A stretch of DNA of 25,084 nucleotides from Candidatus Harrisonbacteria bacterium CG10_big_fil_rev_8_21_14_0_10_44_23 (GTDB taxonomy: Bacteria > Patescibacteriota > Minisyncoccia > UBA6257 > 1-14-0-10-44-23), in assembly GCA_002773475.1 (NCBI GenBank), contig PFBB01000014.1:1-25084 (forward strand). The letters are read 5' to 3'. Under the pieces are notes generated by a model. It ran no database searches. It was not told the origin of the DNA and worked only from the letters and a program-made list of their open reading frames with translations. This document shows positions 1-6,806 of this stretch, in pieces. Within the stretch, counting starts at the first letter, position 1. The number at the start of each line of letters is the position of its first letter. The position numbers and the translations under genes were made by a program.

Positions 1-35
1 ACAACGATGACGAGTAGTCTGCTAAGTGTGCTCAT
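1..35 (-). CDS. start of an unidentified protein (partial)
   Basis: The first 11 codons of a minus-strand gene that runs off the left edge. It begins MSTLSRLLVIV, which looks like the start of a signal peptide or membrane segment. The start is well supported: GGAGGT at 41-46 lies 5 nt upstream and a consensus promoter lies directly behind it at 55-83. This is one of only two strong Shine-Dalgarno sites in the window. Too little is visible to name a function. Confidence 0.6.
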   Translation of the reverse strand, partial: MSTLSRLLVIV

Positions 36-54
36 TTTGCACCTCCCACCTATT

Positions 55-83
55 ATTATAGCACAAAAGTATAATAAAGTCAA
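55..83 (-). promoter_or_regulatory. sigma70-type promoter, minus strand
   Basis: Read on the minus strand: -35 TTGACT (78-83), 17-nt spacer, extended -10 TGC-TATAAT (TATAAT at 55-60). Transcription should start near 48, giving a short leader that holds the GGAGGT site of the leftmost gene. Confidence 0.8.
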
Positions 84-201
84 GGTTGATAAACAAACTC
101 TAGTCTGAAGCGAAACGCTTTCCGTATACCTCGCCCATCATCTCTGCTCTAGAGGTTGCCCTCGAGCAAACTCCATAGCAGACTCCAAAGGTCTACATTC
201 T
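84..201. other. gene-free stretch with weak inverted repeats
   Basis: No credible ORF lies in the roughly 320 nt between the left partial gene and pilB. This part has small inverted repeats: AAGCG/CGCTT near 111-120, and TCTGCT (143-148) with AGCAGA (177-182) enclosing GAGG-TTGC-CCTC (152-163). It may be leader or divergent promoter DNA. No known RNA family is recognised. Confidence 0.3.
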
Positions 202-210
202 TGCTATAAT
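202..210 (+). promoter_or_regulatory. extended -10 element ahead of pilB
   Basis: TGC-TATAAT (TATAAT at 205-210) on the plus strand, with no convincing -35. It would give a leader of about 140 nt for pilB that runs through the heptamer repeats at 243-355. Confidence 0.45.
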
Positions 211-240
211 AAAAACACACTCCGCCAATCCCTCCTTCCC

Positions 241-321
241 CCACTTTGAACTTTAGAATTTAAACTTCAGCATTTAATCCCTCTCCACTTTGAACTTTAG
301 AATTTAAACTTCAACTTCAAC
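241..321 (+). repeat. heptamer tandem repeats inside a 29-bp direct duplication
   Basis: The 29 bases at 241-269 recur exactly at 285-313 (offset 44). Each copy is itself a degenerate 7-bp tandem array: ACTTTGA, ACTTTAG, AATTTAA, ACTTCAG, CATTTAA from 243, and ACTTTGA, ACTTTAG, AATTTAA, ACTTCAA from 287. Consensus is about ACTTTAA. Related in design, but not in sequence, to arrays ahead of several other genes. Confidence 0.8.
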
Positions 322-330
322 CCCCATCCC

Positions 331-355
331 TCACTACTCACTACTCACCATATCC
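331..355 (+). repeat. heptamer array abutting the pilB start
   Basis: TCACTAC (331-337), TCACTAC (338-344), TCACCAT (345-351), then ATCC and the ATG of pilB. A different heptamer family from the array just upstream. No ribosome binding site is present. Confidence 0.75.
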
Positions 356-2032
356 ATGATTTCCAACGACGAGCAAAATTTAAAAGATAAGATCAGCCAA
401 GTTTGGAAATCCTCTCAAGAGAGGATTGTAAAAACCCAAGCCTCCCGCGGAAACAGCGGATATGTTGACCTGCATAAAGTCGCCATAGTTAGCGACTCAC
501 TTGCTTTAATTAATGAAAAGATCGCCAGAGACCTACAGGTTGCCAGCTTTAATAAAAAGAATCACGAACTATACCTTGCTGTTTATGACCCGGCCAAACC
601 AGGTCTAGACCAACTAATCAAAGACCTCCAAAAACAAGGCAACTTTGTAAAAGTATTTTTAGTTTCCAAAGATAGCTTAGAGTATGCTTGGACATTTTAT
701 AGATTTGTCACCACCGAAGAAGAAAAGGGGCGCGGCCGAGTTGCAATATCTGAAGCCGACGTTGTAAAACTCAGCCAAGCTATCAAAAGCACCCAGCAGG
801 CACACGACGAGATAGATAAAGTTATTAAGGTGTCCACCAGCGATTCCCTCGAAGTCATTCTCGCCGGCGCCCTAGCGCTTCGGGCCTCTGACGTTCACTT
901 TGAGGTTTCAAAAATTGGAGCAAAAATTCGCTATCGTATCGATGGAGTTTTACAAGACATCGACTCCGACATTAATCCAGATAGCTACCGCTTAATCCTA
1001 AACAGAATCAAACTCTTGTCTTCTTTGCGATTAAACATTAGCGGCTCCCAAGATGGACGATTTAGTTTTGCGATGGGGGATGTGGTGATTGAGTTAAGAG
1101 TTTCAATTATTCCGTCCGAATTTGGGGAAACTGTAGTTATGCGTGTTTTAGATCCACGAGTCATCCGCCTAGATTTAAAAGATCTTGGCATGCGCCCAGA
1201 CGACCTAGAGATAGCCAGAAAAGAGATTCTCTCACCCCACGGAATGATTTTAAACACTGGGCCAACCGGAAGTGGAAAAACCACCACCCTCTATGCTTTT
1301 CTACAAAAAGTAGCTCGCCCCGAGCTTAAAGTAATCACCATCGAAGACCCAATCGAATACCACCTCAACGACATCGAACAAACCCAAGTCGATAAAAATC
1401 GTGGCTACACCTTCGCCAACGGGCTTCAAGCAATGATGCGCCAAGACCCAGACATTATTTTAGTTGGAGAAATTAGAGACTCAGAGACTGCCCAGGTTGC
1501 CATCCAAGCCGCGCTCACCGGCCACCTTGTGTTCTCCACCCTCCACACCAACGCCGCCAGCGGGGTAATCCCCAGACTGACCAACCTAGGCGCCCCAGTG
1601 AGCAGTATCGGCCCGGCGCTAACGCTGGTTATTGCTCAAAGACTAGTCCGTCAACTTTGCCCAAAATGCAAAATCCACCTCAACCAAGACGCTAAAACGA
1701 AAGAAAAACTCGAAAACTTTTTATCCACATTGCCAGAGCGAGTCGATCGCGCTAGATTTAGTTCTGTAGATCTTTACAAAGCTAAAGATGGTGGCTGCCT
1801 TGAATGCAACAACACCGGATATCTAGGCCGAGTTGGAATATTCGAACTCCTTCAGGTTGGCGAAGATATTGAGGGGTTAATCGAGAAGAAAGCAGGGGAG
1901 GCAGAAATAAACCAATTTGCCAGAAAGCAGGGGATGGTGACGCTTCAGCAAGATGGCATCATCAAAGTCCTTTCCGGGATTACCAGCTTTGAGGAGGTTG
2001 AAAAAATTACCGGCGCTCTTGAGTGGTGGTAA
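356..2032 (+). CDS. pilB: PilB/GspE-type pilus or secretion ATPase
   Basis: A 558-residue hexameric ATPase that powers type IV pilus extension or type II-like secretion from the cytoplasmic face. The N-terminal ~150 residues resemble the MshEN/GspE N-domain. The ATPase core has Walker A GPTGSGKT at 302-309, Asp box and Walker B region ILVGEIRDSE near 366-375, and a His box LTGHLVFSTLHTN. A CPKC...CLEC four-cysteine zinc site (about 435-484) followed by GRVGIFELL is typical of PilB/GspE. Length is normal. No pilC, pilT or pilin gene is visible beside it, so its partners must be elsewhere. The ATG lacks a ribosome binding site and directly follows a heptamer array. PilT is less likely because the N-domain and zinc motif are present. 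Confidence 0.93.
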   Translation: MISNDEQNLKDKISQVWKSSQERIVKTQASRGNSGYVDLHKVAIVSDSLALINEKIARDLQVASFNKKNHELYLAVYDPAKPGLDQLIKDLQKQGNFVKVFLVSKDSLEYAWTFYRFVTTEEEKGRGRVAISEADVVKLSQAIKSTQQAHDEIDKVIKVSTSDSLEVILAGALALRASDVHFEVSKIGAKIRYRIDGVLQDIDSDINPDSYRLILNRIKLLSSLRLNISGSQDGRFSFAMGDVVIELRVSIIPSEFGETVVMRVLDPRVIRLDLKDLGMRPDDLEIARKEILSPHGMILNTGPTGSGKTTTLYAFLQKVARPELKVITIEDPIEYHLNDIEQTQVDKNRGYTFANGLQAMMRQDPDIILVGEIRDSETAQVAIQAALTGHLVFSTLHTNAASGVIPRLTNLGAPVSSIGPALTLVIAQRLVRQLCPKCKIHLNQDAKTKEKLENFLSTLPERVDRARFSSVDLYKAKDGGCLECNNTGYLGRVGIFELLQVGEDIEGLIEKKAGEAEINQFARKQGMVTLQQDGIIKVLSGITSFEEVEKITGALEWW

Positions 2033-2033
2033 A

Positions 2034-2229
2034 AAAACAAAAAGCCCCGTCGGGGGGTGTGGGCACCAATCAGCACCTGGGGGATAACTGATTGAATTCT
2101 TTTTAAAATAAAAAGAGGTCAGAGAAGTATCGAGGAGTGACCCAGCGCAAACCAAGTCATCCGAAATGCTAAACACAGCTCCATTGCCCACACCCCAAAC
2201 GGGGCTTTTTTATTCAGTTTTCAATAACG
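2034..2229 (-). ncRNA. candidate structured RNA / large inverted-repeat element
   Basis: Two near-perfect arms (2039-2065 and 2185-2211, about 25 of 27 pairing) close a region with three inner hairpins: CAATCAG/CTGATTG (2067-2073, 2088-2094), TCTTTTTA/TAAAAAGA (2098-2105, 2109-2116) and, abutting it, GGTCA/TGACC (2117-2121, 2138-2142). CTGGG (2077-2081) in the first loop could pair with CCCAG (2141-2145) as a pseudoknot. On the minus strand a consensus promoter at 2236-2264 points into it, and CCCC-GAC-GGGG followed by T-runs near 2033-2057 makes a terminator, predicting an RNA of about 190 nt. On the plus strand the same arms can terminate pilB mRNA. I cannot match it to 6S, RNase P, SRP or a known riboswitch. 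It may be only a large bidirectional terminator. Confidence 0.5.
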
Positions 2230-2235
2230 CCTAAG

Positions 2236-2264
2236 AGTCTAGCATAAAAAAAGACATATGTCAA
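2236..2264 (-). promoter_or_regulatory. consensus promoter driving the candidate RNA
   Basis: Minus strand: -35 TTGACA (2259-2264), 17-nt spacer, extended -10 TGC-TAGACT (2236-2241). The predicted start near 2229 leads straight into the inverted-repeat element and there is no ORF downstream of it on this strand. Confidence 0.7.
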
Positions 2265-2458
2265 CCCCCTTAACTGGATATCTAAAAGGGGCCAATCAGC
2301 TCTTAGCGCTCACAAAATCCATCAAAAAATGGATGCTACTATTATTATAACAATGACGCAAGGGTTGTCCTAAGCTTTCCATCCCCTTTTCATCAACAGT
2401 TAATCCACATTTCCAAAGATCCTCAACCCCTCTACAACCCGCATTAATAGTGGTTTTG
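2265..2458. other. gene-free spacer with a second minus-strand -10 and hairpin
   Basis: No ORF is supported. On the minus strand an extended -10 TGT-TATAAT (TATAAT at 2344-2349) is followed by ATCCAT/ATGGAT (2317-2322 and 2329-2334), so a transcript starting near 2337 would open with this hairpin. The -35 is poor. It could be a second, weaker promoter for the RNA at 2034-2229. Confidence 0.3.
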
Positions 2459-2467
2459 TGCTATAGT
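2459..2467 (+). promoter_or_regulatory. extended -10 of ruvB
   Basis: TGC-TATAGT (TATAGT at 2462-2467). Seven nucleotides separate it from ATG 2475, so the mRNA should start at or within a base of the start codon. It also overlaps the upstream GTG at 2466, which argues against that start. Confidence 0.6.
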
Positions 2468-2474
2468 GATGATA

Positions 2475-3482
2475 ATGGAAGAAAAAGATTTAAAAATATC
2501 TCCACAGGCTGGCGTCAACGATCAAGCAGTTGATCAGGTGCTACGGCCTCAAAATTGGGACGATTATGTTGGGCAGGCAAAGGTTAAGCAAAACCTTCGG
2601 ATTATCATAGATGCGGCTAAGAAACGGGAGGAGTCTTGCGACCACCTACTATTTTTTGGCCAGGCCGGGCTTGGTAAAACCACCCTCGCCAACCTCGTCG
2701 CCGGGGAGTTGGGAGCCAACCTTAAGACTACCTCTGGTCCCGCCTTAGAAAAAATGGGCGATCTTGCCGCAGTTTTAACCAACTTAAACAAGGGCGATGT
2801 TTTGTTTATTGATGAGGTCCACAGATTGAATCGAATGATTGAAGAGGTTTTGTATCCGGCGATGGAGATGCGAAAGCTCCACCTCATTGTTGGTAAGGGT
2901 CCTGGAGCAAGAACTCTTTCTTTAGATCTCCCACCCTTCACTCTAGTGGCCGCCACCACCCGCCCCAACCTTTTATCTAGCCCTCTTCGCTCCCGATTTG
3001 GAGCGTCTTTTAAACTAGATTATTACCAAACCCAAGACATTGAAGATATTTTAAAAAGAAATGCAAAACTCTTAAATCTCAACGTCGATGAAAAAGCAAT
3101 TAGTCTCATAGCAAAGGCCTCTCGCGCCACTCCCAGGGTTGCCAACCGCTTATTACGCCGAGTTAGGGACTATGCCCAAGTCCACAATCACGACCCAATC
3201 ACCGAAGAAGCGGCTAAAAAGACCTTGGAGCTGCTGGAGGTCGACGAGCTCGGCTTAGATCCCCACGACCGCCGCGTGCTTGAGGTGATTGCTCAGAAGT
3301 TTAATTACGGCCCAGTTGGACTAGGCTCTCTTGCTGCCGCCCTAAATGAAGATAAGAGTATCTTAGAAGACGTTTACGAGCCCTACCTAATCAGTATTGG
3401 AATGCTGATGCGCACCCCCGCTGGCCGGCGCATCACCGAAGACGCTATCGAGCACCTCAAAAAGTACAACGCTAATTTATAA
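2475..3482 (+). CDS. ruvB: Holliday junction branch-migration helicase RuvB
   Basis: AAA+ motor that forms hexamers on the arms of a Holliday junction and, with RuvA, drives branch migration in recombinational repair. Visible motifs: Walker A GQAGLGKTT (the family usually has GPPGLGKT), Walker B LFIDEVHRL, sensor 1 AATTRP, arginine finger region LRSRFG, and the C-terminal winged helix with GPVGLGSLAAAL and TPAGRRIT. ATG 2475 is preferred over in-frame GTG 2466 and ATG 2469 because the -10 box overlaps 2466 and 2475 is the likely transcript start; the protein is then 335 residues, normal for RuvB. ruvA is in the same window but 7.4 kb away in another operon; no ruvC is seen. Confidence 0.96.
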   Translation: MEEKDLKISPQAGVNDQAVDQVLRPQNWDDYVGQAKVKQNLRIIIDAAKKREESCDHLLFFGQAGLGKTTLANLVAGELGANLKTTSGPALEKMGDLAAVLTNLNKGDVLFIDEVHRLNRMIEEVLYPAMEMRKLHLIVGKGPGARTLSLDLPPFTLVAATTRPNLLSSPLRSRFGASFKLDYYQTQDIEDILKRNAKLLNLNVDEKAISLIAKASRATPRVANRLLRRVRDYAQVHNHDPITEEAAKKTLELLEVDELGLDPHDRRVLEVIAQKFNYGPVGLGSLAAALNEDKSILEDVYEPYLISIGMLMRTPAGRRITEDAIEHLKKYNANL

Positions 3483-3494
3483 AAACAATTAAGT

Positions 3495-4019
3495 ATGGAC
3501 TCCTTGGAGCTACTTGAGTTCTTGCCCAACCCAGCCGGAAACGACAAGGAAGGGGAGTATTTTTCAATCATTAACAACGCCAATCAAAACCAGTCTTTAG
3601 CTGGTTGGCGAGTCCAAGACGCTTCCGGTAAGGCCTTTTGGCTTTGGGGGAGTATGGATTCGGGAGAGGTGCGCCAGTTTACCTATCAGCAAACCAAGAT
3701 TACCCTCAACAACCAAAACGAAACCCTAACTCTCTTTAATCAATCTAGTGAGGCGGTCGATGAGCTTAGTTTTACCGGCACCGTATCTGAAGGGAGGGTG
3801 ATCAAGAAAAATCTAGAATTAACTCCAGAGCTAATTCAGGAGTACTTTGACCCACTAGCACTTCGAGCCTCAGCGAGCGACACCATCAACCCAAATCACG
3901 GGACAATCTCTCTTTGGTTTTTCACCTCTTTGATTTTTGCTCTACTTGCTACTATAGTTTTAAAACTAATTCCTAAAACAGAAGCTGAAAAACTTCAAGA
4001 TGAATACTCAAACTTTTAA
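3495..4019 (+). CDS. lamin-tail-domain protein with C-terminal membrane anchor
   Basis: A 174-residue protein. Residues ~5-100 look like a lamin-tail (LTD) immunoglobulin-like fold: LLEFLPNPAGND..EYFSIIN, then LAGWRVQDASGKAF, TKITLNN..ETLTL and an AVDELSF strand. Residues ~137-158 form one hydrophobic helix (LWFFTSLIFALLATIVL), followed by a short charged tail. LTDs are often surface or adhesion modules, but there is no signal peptide here: the domain starts at residue 4, so this may be tail-anchored with the LTD in the cytoplasm. It follows ruvB by 12 nt and overlaps tsaE by 20 nt, so it is probably cotranscribed. No ribosome binding site is seen. Its substrate or role is unknown. Confidence 0.75.
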   Translation: MDSLELLEFLPNPAGNDKEGEYFSIINNANQNQSLAGWRVQDASGKAFWLWGSMDSGEVRQFTYQQTKITLNNQNETLTLFNQSSEAVDELSFTGTVSEGRVIKKNLELTPELIQEYFDPLALRASASDTINPNHGTISLWFFTSLIFALLATIVLKLIPKTEAEKLQDEYSNF

Positions 4020-4437
4020 AAACGAGACCGAACTACAAAGTTTCGCCGAAAAATTTGCCAAAGAAATAGACGGTATGGCTGGGCCCCAAACCATTGCCCT
4101 AACCGGTGATCTTGGTGCCGGCAAAACCACCTTCACCAAACATTTTTTAAAAGCACTGGGCGCAAAAGAAGAGATTCTAAGCCCCACTTTTGTGCTCTTA
4201 AAAAACCACCATCTTCCAAGCGCCAAACACACCACCGCCACCCACATCGATCTTTATCGGCTTGAGGATCTAGAAGAGATTTTTACACTCGGATTAGCTG
4301 AAGACCTAAAAGACACCCGAAAAATTATTTTAATTGAGTGGGCAGAGCGGATTAAAGAAGGGTTGCCGTCCGACACAACTTGGCTAGAGTTCCATCACGG
4401 AGAAACAGAGGGAGAGCGGAGCCTAATGATTAACTGA
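4000..4437 (+). CDS. tsaE: tRNA t6A biosynthesis ATPase TsaE
   Basis: Small P-loop ATPase that works with TsaB and TsaD to make N6-threonylcarbamoyl-adenosine at position 37 of ANN-decoding tRNAs. The 145-residue protein has Walker A LTGDLGAGKTTF, the switch region LSPTFVLLK, and the HIDLYRLED and ILIEWAERI motifs characteristic of TsaE. The start overlaps the end of the lamin-tail gene by 20 nt in another frame, suggesting translational coupling. It is the only gene here ending in TGA; the other complete genes end in TAA or TAG. Confidence 0.93.
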   Translation: MNTQTFKNETELQSFAEKFAKEIDGMAGPQTIALTGDLGAGKTTFTKHFLKALGAKEEILSPTFVLLKNHHLPSAKHTTATHIDLYRLEDLEEIFTLGLAEDLKDTRKIILIEWAERIKEGLPSDTTWLEFHHGETEGERSLMIN

Positions 4438-4443
4438 TATACT
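4435..4443 (+). promoter_or_regulatory. extended -10 of the 5'-3' exonuclease gene
   Basis: TGA-TATACT (TATACT at 4438-4443); the TG of the extended element is part of the tsaE stop codon. Seven nucleotides separate the box from ATG 4451, predicting a leaderless transcript. No ribosome binding site lies between. Confidence 0.55.
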
Positions 4444-4450
4444 AGAAATA

Positions 4451-5320
4451 ATGAAAACCCTCCTCCTTATAGACGCCAACGCCTTAATTCACCGCATGTA
4501 TCACGCTTTAGCGCCCCTGACTGGCCCAAACGATGAGCCAGTTGGCGCCATTTATGGGCTCTCTAAGCTACTCTTAAAGATTAAAGCCGACCAACGACCC
4601 GATTATGTTGCCGCTTGCTTTGATCGTCCTGAGCCAACCTTTCGCGAGGCCGACTACAAAGAATATAAAGCCACCAGAGTTAAGGCCGAAGATGATTTAG
4701 TTGATCAGATAATTCACTCCCGTGACGTGTTTGATGTTTTTAAAATCAAAACCTTTGAGCTCGCCAGGTTTGAGGCCGATGACTTAATCGGCACGCTGTC
4801 AGAGCGATATAAAAATGAAGACAACCTACAGACCATTGTTTACTCTGGCGACAAAGATTTACTTCAATTAGTTGAGGGCGATAAAGTTGTCGTTGATTTG
4901 ATTAGAAATGGAGGAAAGGTTGTGCAGTATAATGAAGACAGAGTAAAAGAGGAGTTTGGCCTGAATCCAGCTCAGATTACCGACCTGAAAGGGCTGATGG
5001 GGGATAGTTCTGACAACATCCCCGGAGTAGCTAATGTCGGGCCCAAAACTGCCACCCCTTTAATTCAAGAGTTTGGCTCAATTGAGGAGATATACGAAAA
5101 CCTAGTTATCATTAACCCCAAAGTAGCCAAAAAGCTTGAGGGCAACAAAGACATCGCTCTTCTCAGCAAAAAGCTAGCCACCATCAACAAATCAGCCCCA
5201 ATTTATTTAGACAAACTCGAAGACCTAAAAGCTCCCGATCTAGACCTAGATGAACTAAAAAAGTATTTCAACCACTATGGTTTTGTTTCTCTAGTCAATC
5301 AACTCGAAACAATAATCTAA
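4451..5320 (+). CDS. free-standing 5'-3' exonuclease (PolI N-domain type)
   Basis: A 289-residue 5' nuclease of the kind normally fused to the N terminus of DNA polymerase I; it removes RNA primers and cleaves flap structures. Metal-binding acidic residues sit in LLLIDANALIH (D8), CFDRPE, FEADDLIG and YSGDKDLLQL; the helix-3-turn-helix part has MGDSSDNIPGVANVGPKTA. The polymerase and proofreading domains are absent: the gene stops right after the nuclease domain, and the next gene is an unrelated kinase. Stand-alone copies are known in several bacteria. Its own -10 box and lack of ribosome binding site suggest leaderless expression. Confidence 0.9.
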   Translation: MKTLLLIDANALIHRMYHALAPLTGPNDEPVGAIYGLSKLLLKIKADQRPDYVAACFDRPEPTFREADYKEYKATRVKAEDDLVDQIIHSRDVFDVFKIKTFELARFEADDLIGTLSERYKNEDNLQTIVYSGDKDLLQLVEGDKVVVDLIRNGGKVVQYNEDRVKEEFGLNPAQITDLKGLMGDSSDNIPGVANVGPKTATPLIQEFGSIEEIYENLVIINPKVAKKLEGNKDIALLSKKLATINKSAPIYLDKLEDLKAPDLDLDELKKYFNHYGFVSLVNQLETII

Positions 5321-5328
5321 TCACCACA

Positions 5329-5356
5329 AGCTATTAGCTAAAAGCTCAGAGCTAGC
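5329..5356 (+). repeat. AGCTNNN heptamer array ahead of the kinase gene
   Basis: Four adjoining 7-mers: AGCTATT (5329-5335), AGCTAAA (5336-5342), AGCTCAG (5343-5349), AGCTAGC (5350-5356), ending 3 nt before ATG 5360. The same heptamer family occurs inside ileS at 23834-23868. Confidence 0.85.
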
Positions 5357-5359
5357 AAA

Positions 5360-6706
5360 ATGAAAATCTATCACCCCAAAAATCTTTCGCAATATCTAAA
5401 AATGAAACCAATGAGGCTTTTTTGGATATTTTTAGCTATCGCAGTTATTGTCCTTGTCTTAATCCTCATCTACACTCCTACAGTAATCCAAATCATTACC
5501 AGCGTTTTATTGGTTGGCGCAGCGGTGGCCTTGTTTTTATCCAGTCTAAAGACTGCGCAAGTTGAGTTTAACCTCCAGATCGAAAAGAATCTTCTCGACG
5601 CTGTGGTCACCAATCTTCAAGACGCCGTGGTCGCCTACGACAAAAACTTTCGCATTCTTGTCTTTAACAAGACCGCCGAAAAATTCTTCAAACTTAAAGC
5701 CGACGAACTTGTCGGCCAGCTGTTCACCATTCAGAGCTCTTCTAAAAACCCCAACCACAGCCTTTTAAGACAAATAATTTTTCCTTCTCTAGCCCCCAAC
5801 ATTCAAAAGCTTTCCCCAGCCGGTAAATATCCTCAAGTTGTCGACCTAAAATTCGACAACCCCTACCTAGAGGTTCGCACCATCACCATGCCAATCATTA
5901 AAGGGGGAGACGGTCAAAAAGACGCTAACGGATTTATTAAAGTCATTAGCGACCACACCCGAGAATCAAGCTTACTTAAGTCTAAAAATGAATTCGTCAC
6001 CGTTGCCTCTCACCAAATGCGCACTCCGCTTTCAGCGGTAAACTGGGCCTTGCAGGAGATTCAAAGCCCCAACCTTCCCGCGGAAGACAAAAATGAGATC
6101 CTCCTAACCGGACAAAAAGCCGCCAGGAAATTATCCAGTATTGTTAATGACTTCCTCAATTTGGCTAAAATAGAGGAGGGCCGATTCGGCTACAACTTCG
6201 AAGAGGCTGATTTAGTCGACTTTATCGCCATCGTTGTGGACGAGGGCCAACCAATCGCTCAGCAAAACGGAATCAATTTATTTTATGAACGGCCGCAGGA
6301 AGGCATCTCCGCAACTTTCGATAAACAAAAAATAGGCATTGTCCTGTCCAACCTAATCGACAACGCAATAAAATATAACGTAAAAAACGGACAAGTGGTG
6401 GTCTCTCTAAGGAAAAAAACCGACGAGTCAATGGTTGAAATAGCAATTTCTGATACTGGGGTAGGGATTAAACCAGAAGATGTACAAAAACTATTCACAA
6501 AGTTTTTCCGCTCCGACACCACCGTAAAAATGGACACCACCGGATCTGGAATTGGGCTCTATATTGCTAGAAACATTGTCCGCCAGCACGGAGGGACTAT
6601 TTGGGCAGAGTCTACGCTCGGTCGGGGAACTACTTTCACCTTCACCCTCCCCACCGACCCCTCCTTAATCCCCAGCCGAGAGGTGGGCAACTTCGGAAAG
6701 GAGTAA
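5360..6706 (+). CDS. membrane sensor histidine kinase with PAS domain
   Basis: A 448-residue sensor kinase. Two close membrane helices (about 19-37 and 43-61) leave almost no external loop, so it probably senses something in or inside the membrane. A PAS-like domain follows (about 80-200, with VVAYDKNFRILVFNKTAEKFF). The HisKA H box is SHQMRTPL with the phospho-accepting H218. The ATP-binding domain has the N box NLIDNAIKYN (N331), DTGVGI (D365) and GSGIGLYIA (from 395). All catalytic motifs are intact. No response regulator gene adjoins it, so it is an orphan kinase here and its signal and target cannot be named. The ATG directly follows a heptamer array with no ribosome binding site. Confidence 0.92.
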   Translation: MKIYHPKNLSQYLKMKPMRLFWIFLAIAVIVLVLILIYTPTVIQIITSVLLVGAAVALFLSSLKTAQVEFNLQIEKNLLDAVVTNLQDAVVAYDKNFRILVFNKTAEKFFKLKADELVGQLFTIQSSSKNPNHSLLRQIIFPSLAPNIQKLSPAGKYPQVVDLKFDNPYLEVRTITMPIIKGGDGQKDANGFIKVISDHTRESSLLKSKNEFVTVASHQMRTPLSAVNWALQEIQSPNLPAEDKNEILLTGQKAARKLSSIVNDFLNLAKIEEGRFGYNFEEADLVDFIAIVVDEGQPIAQQNGINLFYERPQEGISATFDKQKIGIVLSNLIDNAIKYNVKNGQVVVSLRKKTDESMVEIAISDTGVGIKPEDVQKLFTKFFRSDTTVKMDTTGSGIGLYIARNIVRQHGGTIWAESTLGRGTTFTFTLPTDPSLIPSREVGNFGKE

Positions 6707-6727
6707 TTTAGCAACCACCCCCACAGA

Positions 6728-6761
6728 AAATTAATTATATAATTTATTATATAATTAATTT
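6728..6761. repeat. AT-only perfect palindrome
   Basis: Arms 6728-6742 and 6747-6761 are perfectly complementary over 15 bp, with loop TTTA (6743-6746), and contain no G or C. It lies 22 nt after the kinase stop. It could be a protein-binding site, a cruciform, or a weak stop signal; a normal terminator would have GC pairs. Confidence 0.6.
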
Positions 6762-6773
6762 ATACCTCGTTTT

Positions 6774-6803
6774 TAACTTTATTAACTTTTAATCTTTAAT
6801 CCT
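6774..6803 (+). repeat. short heptamer array ahead of fpg
   Basis: TAACTTT (6774-6780), two extra bases, then TAACTTT (6783-6789), TAATCTT (6790-6796), TAATCCT (6797-6803), ending 3 nt before the GTG start. Weaker and less regular than the other arrays. Confidence 0.5.
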
Positions 6804-6806
6804 CTC

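Noticed and set aside
1877..2191. Minus-strand 104-residue ORF covering the inverted-repeat element
   Set aside because: No family resemblance, no ribosome binding site, and it runs through the structured element and the 3' end of pilB.
2034..2229. Known RNA identities (6S, RNase P, SRP) for the inverted-repeat element
   Set aside because: The size fits 6S, but I could not find the conserved sequence blocks of any of these RNAs; no identity is claimed.
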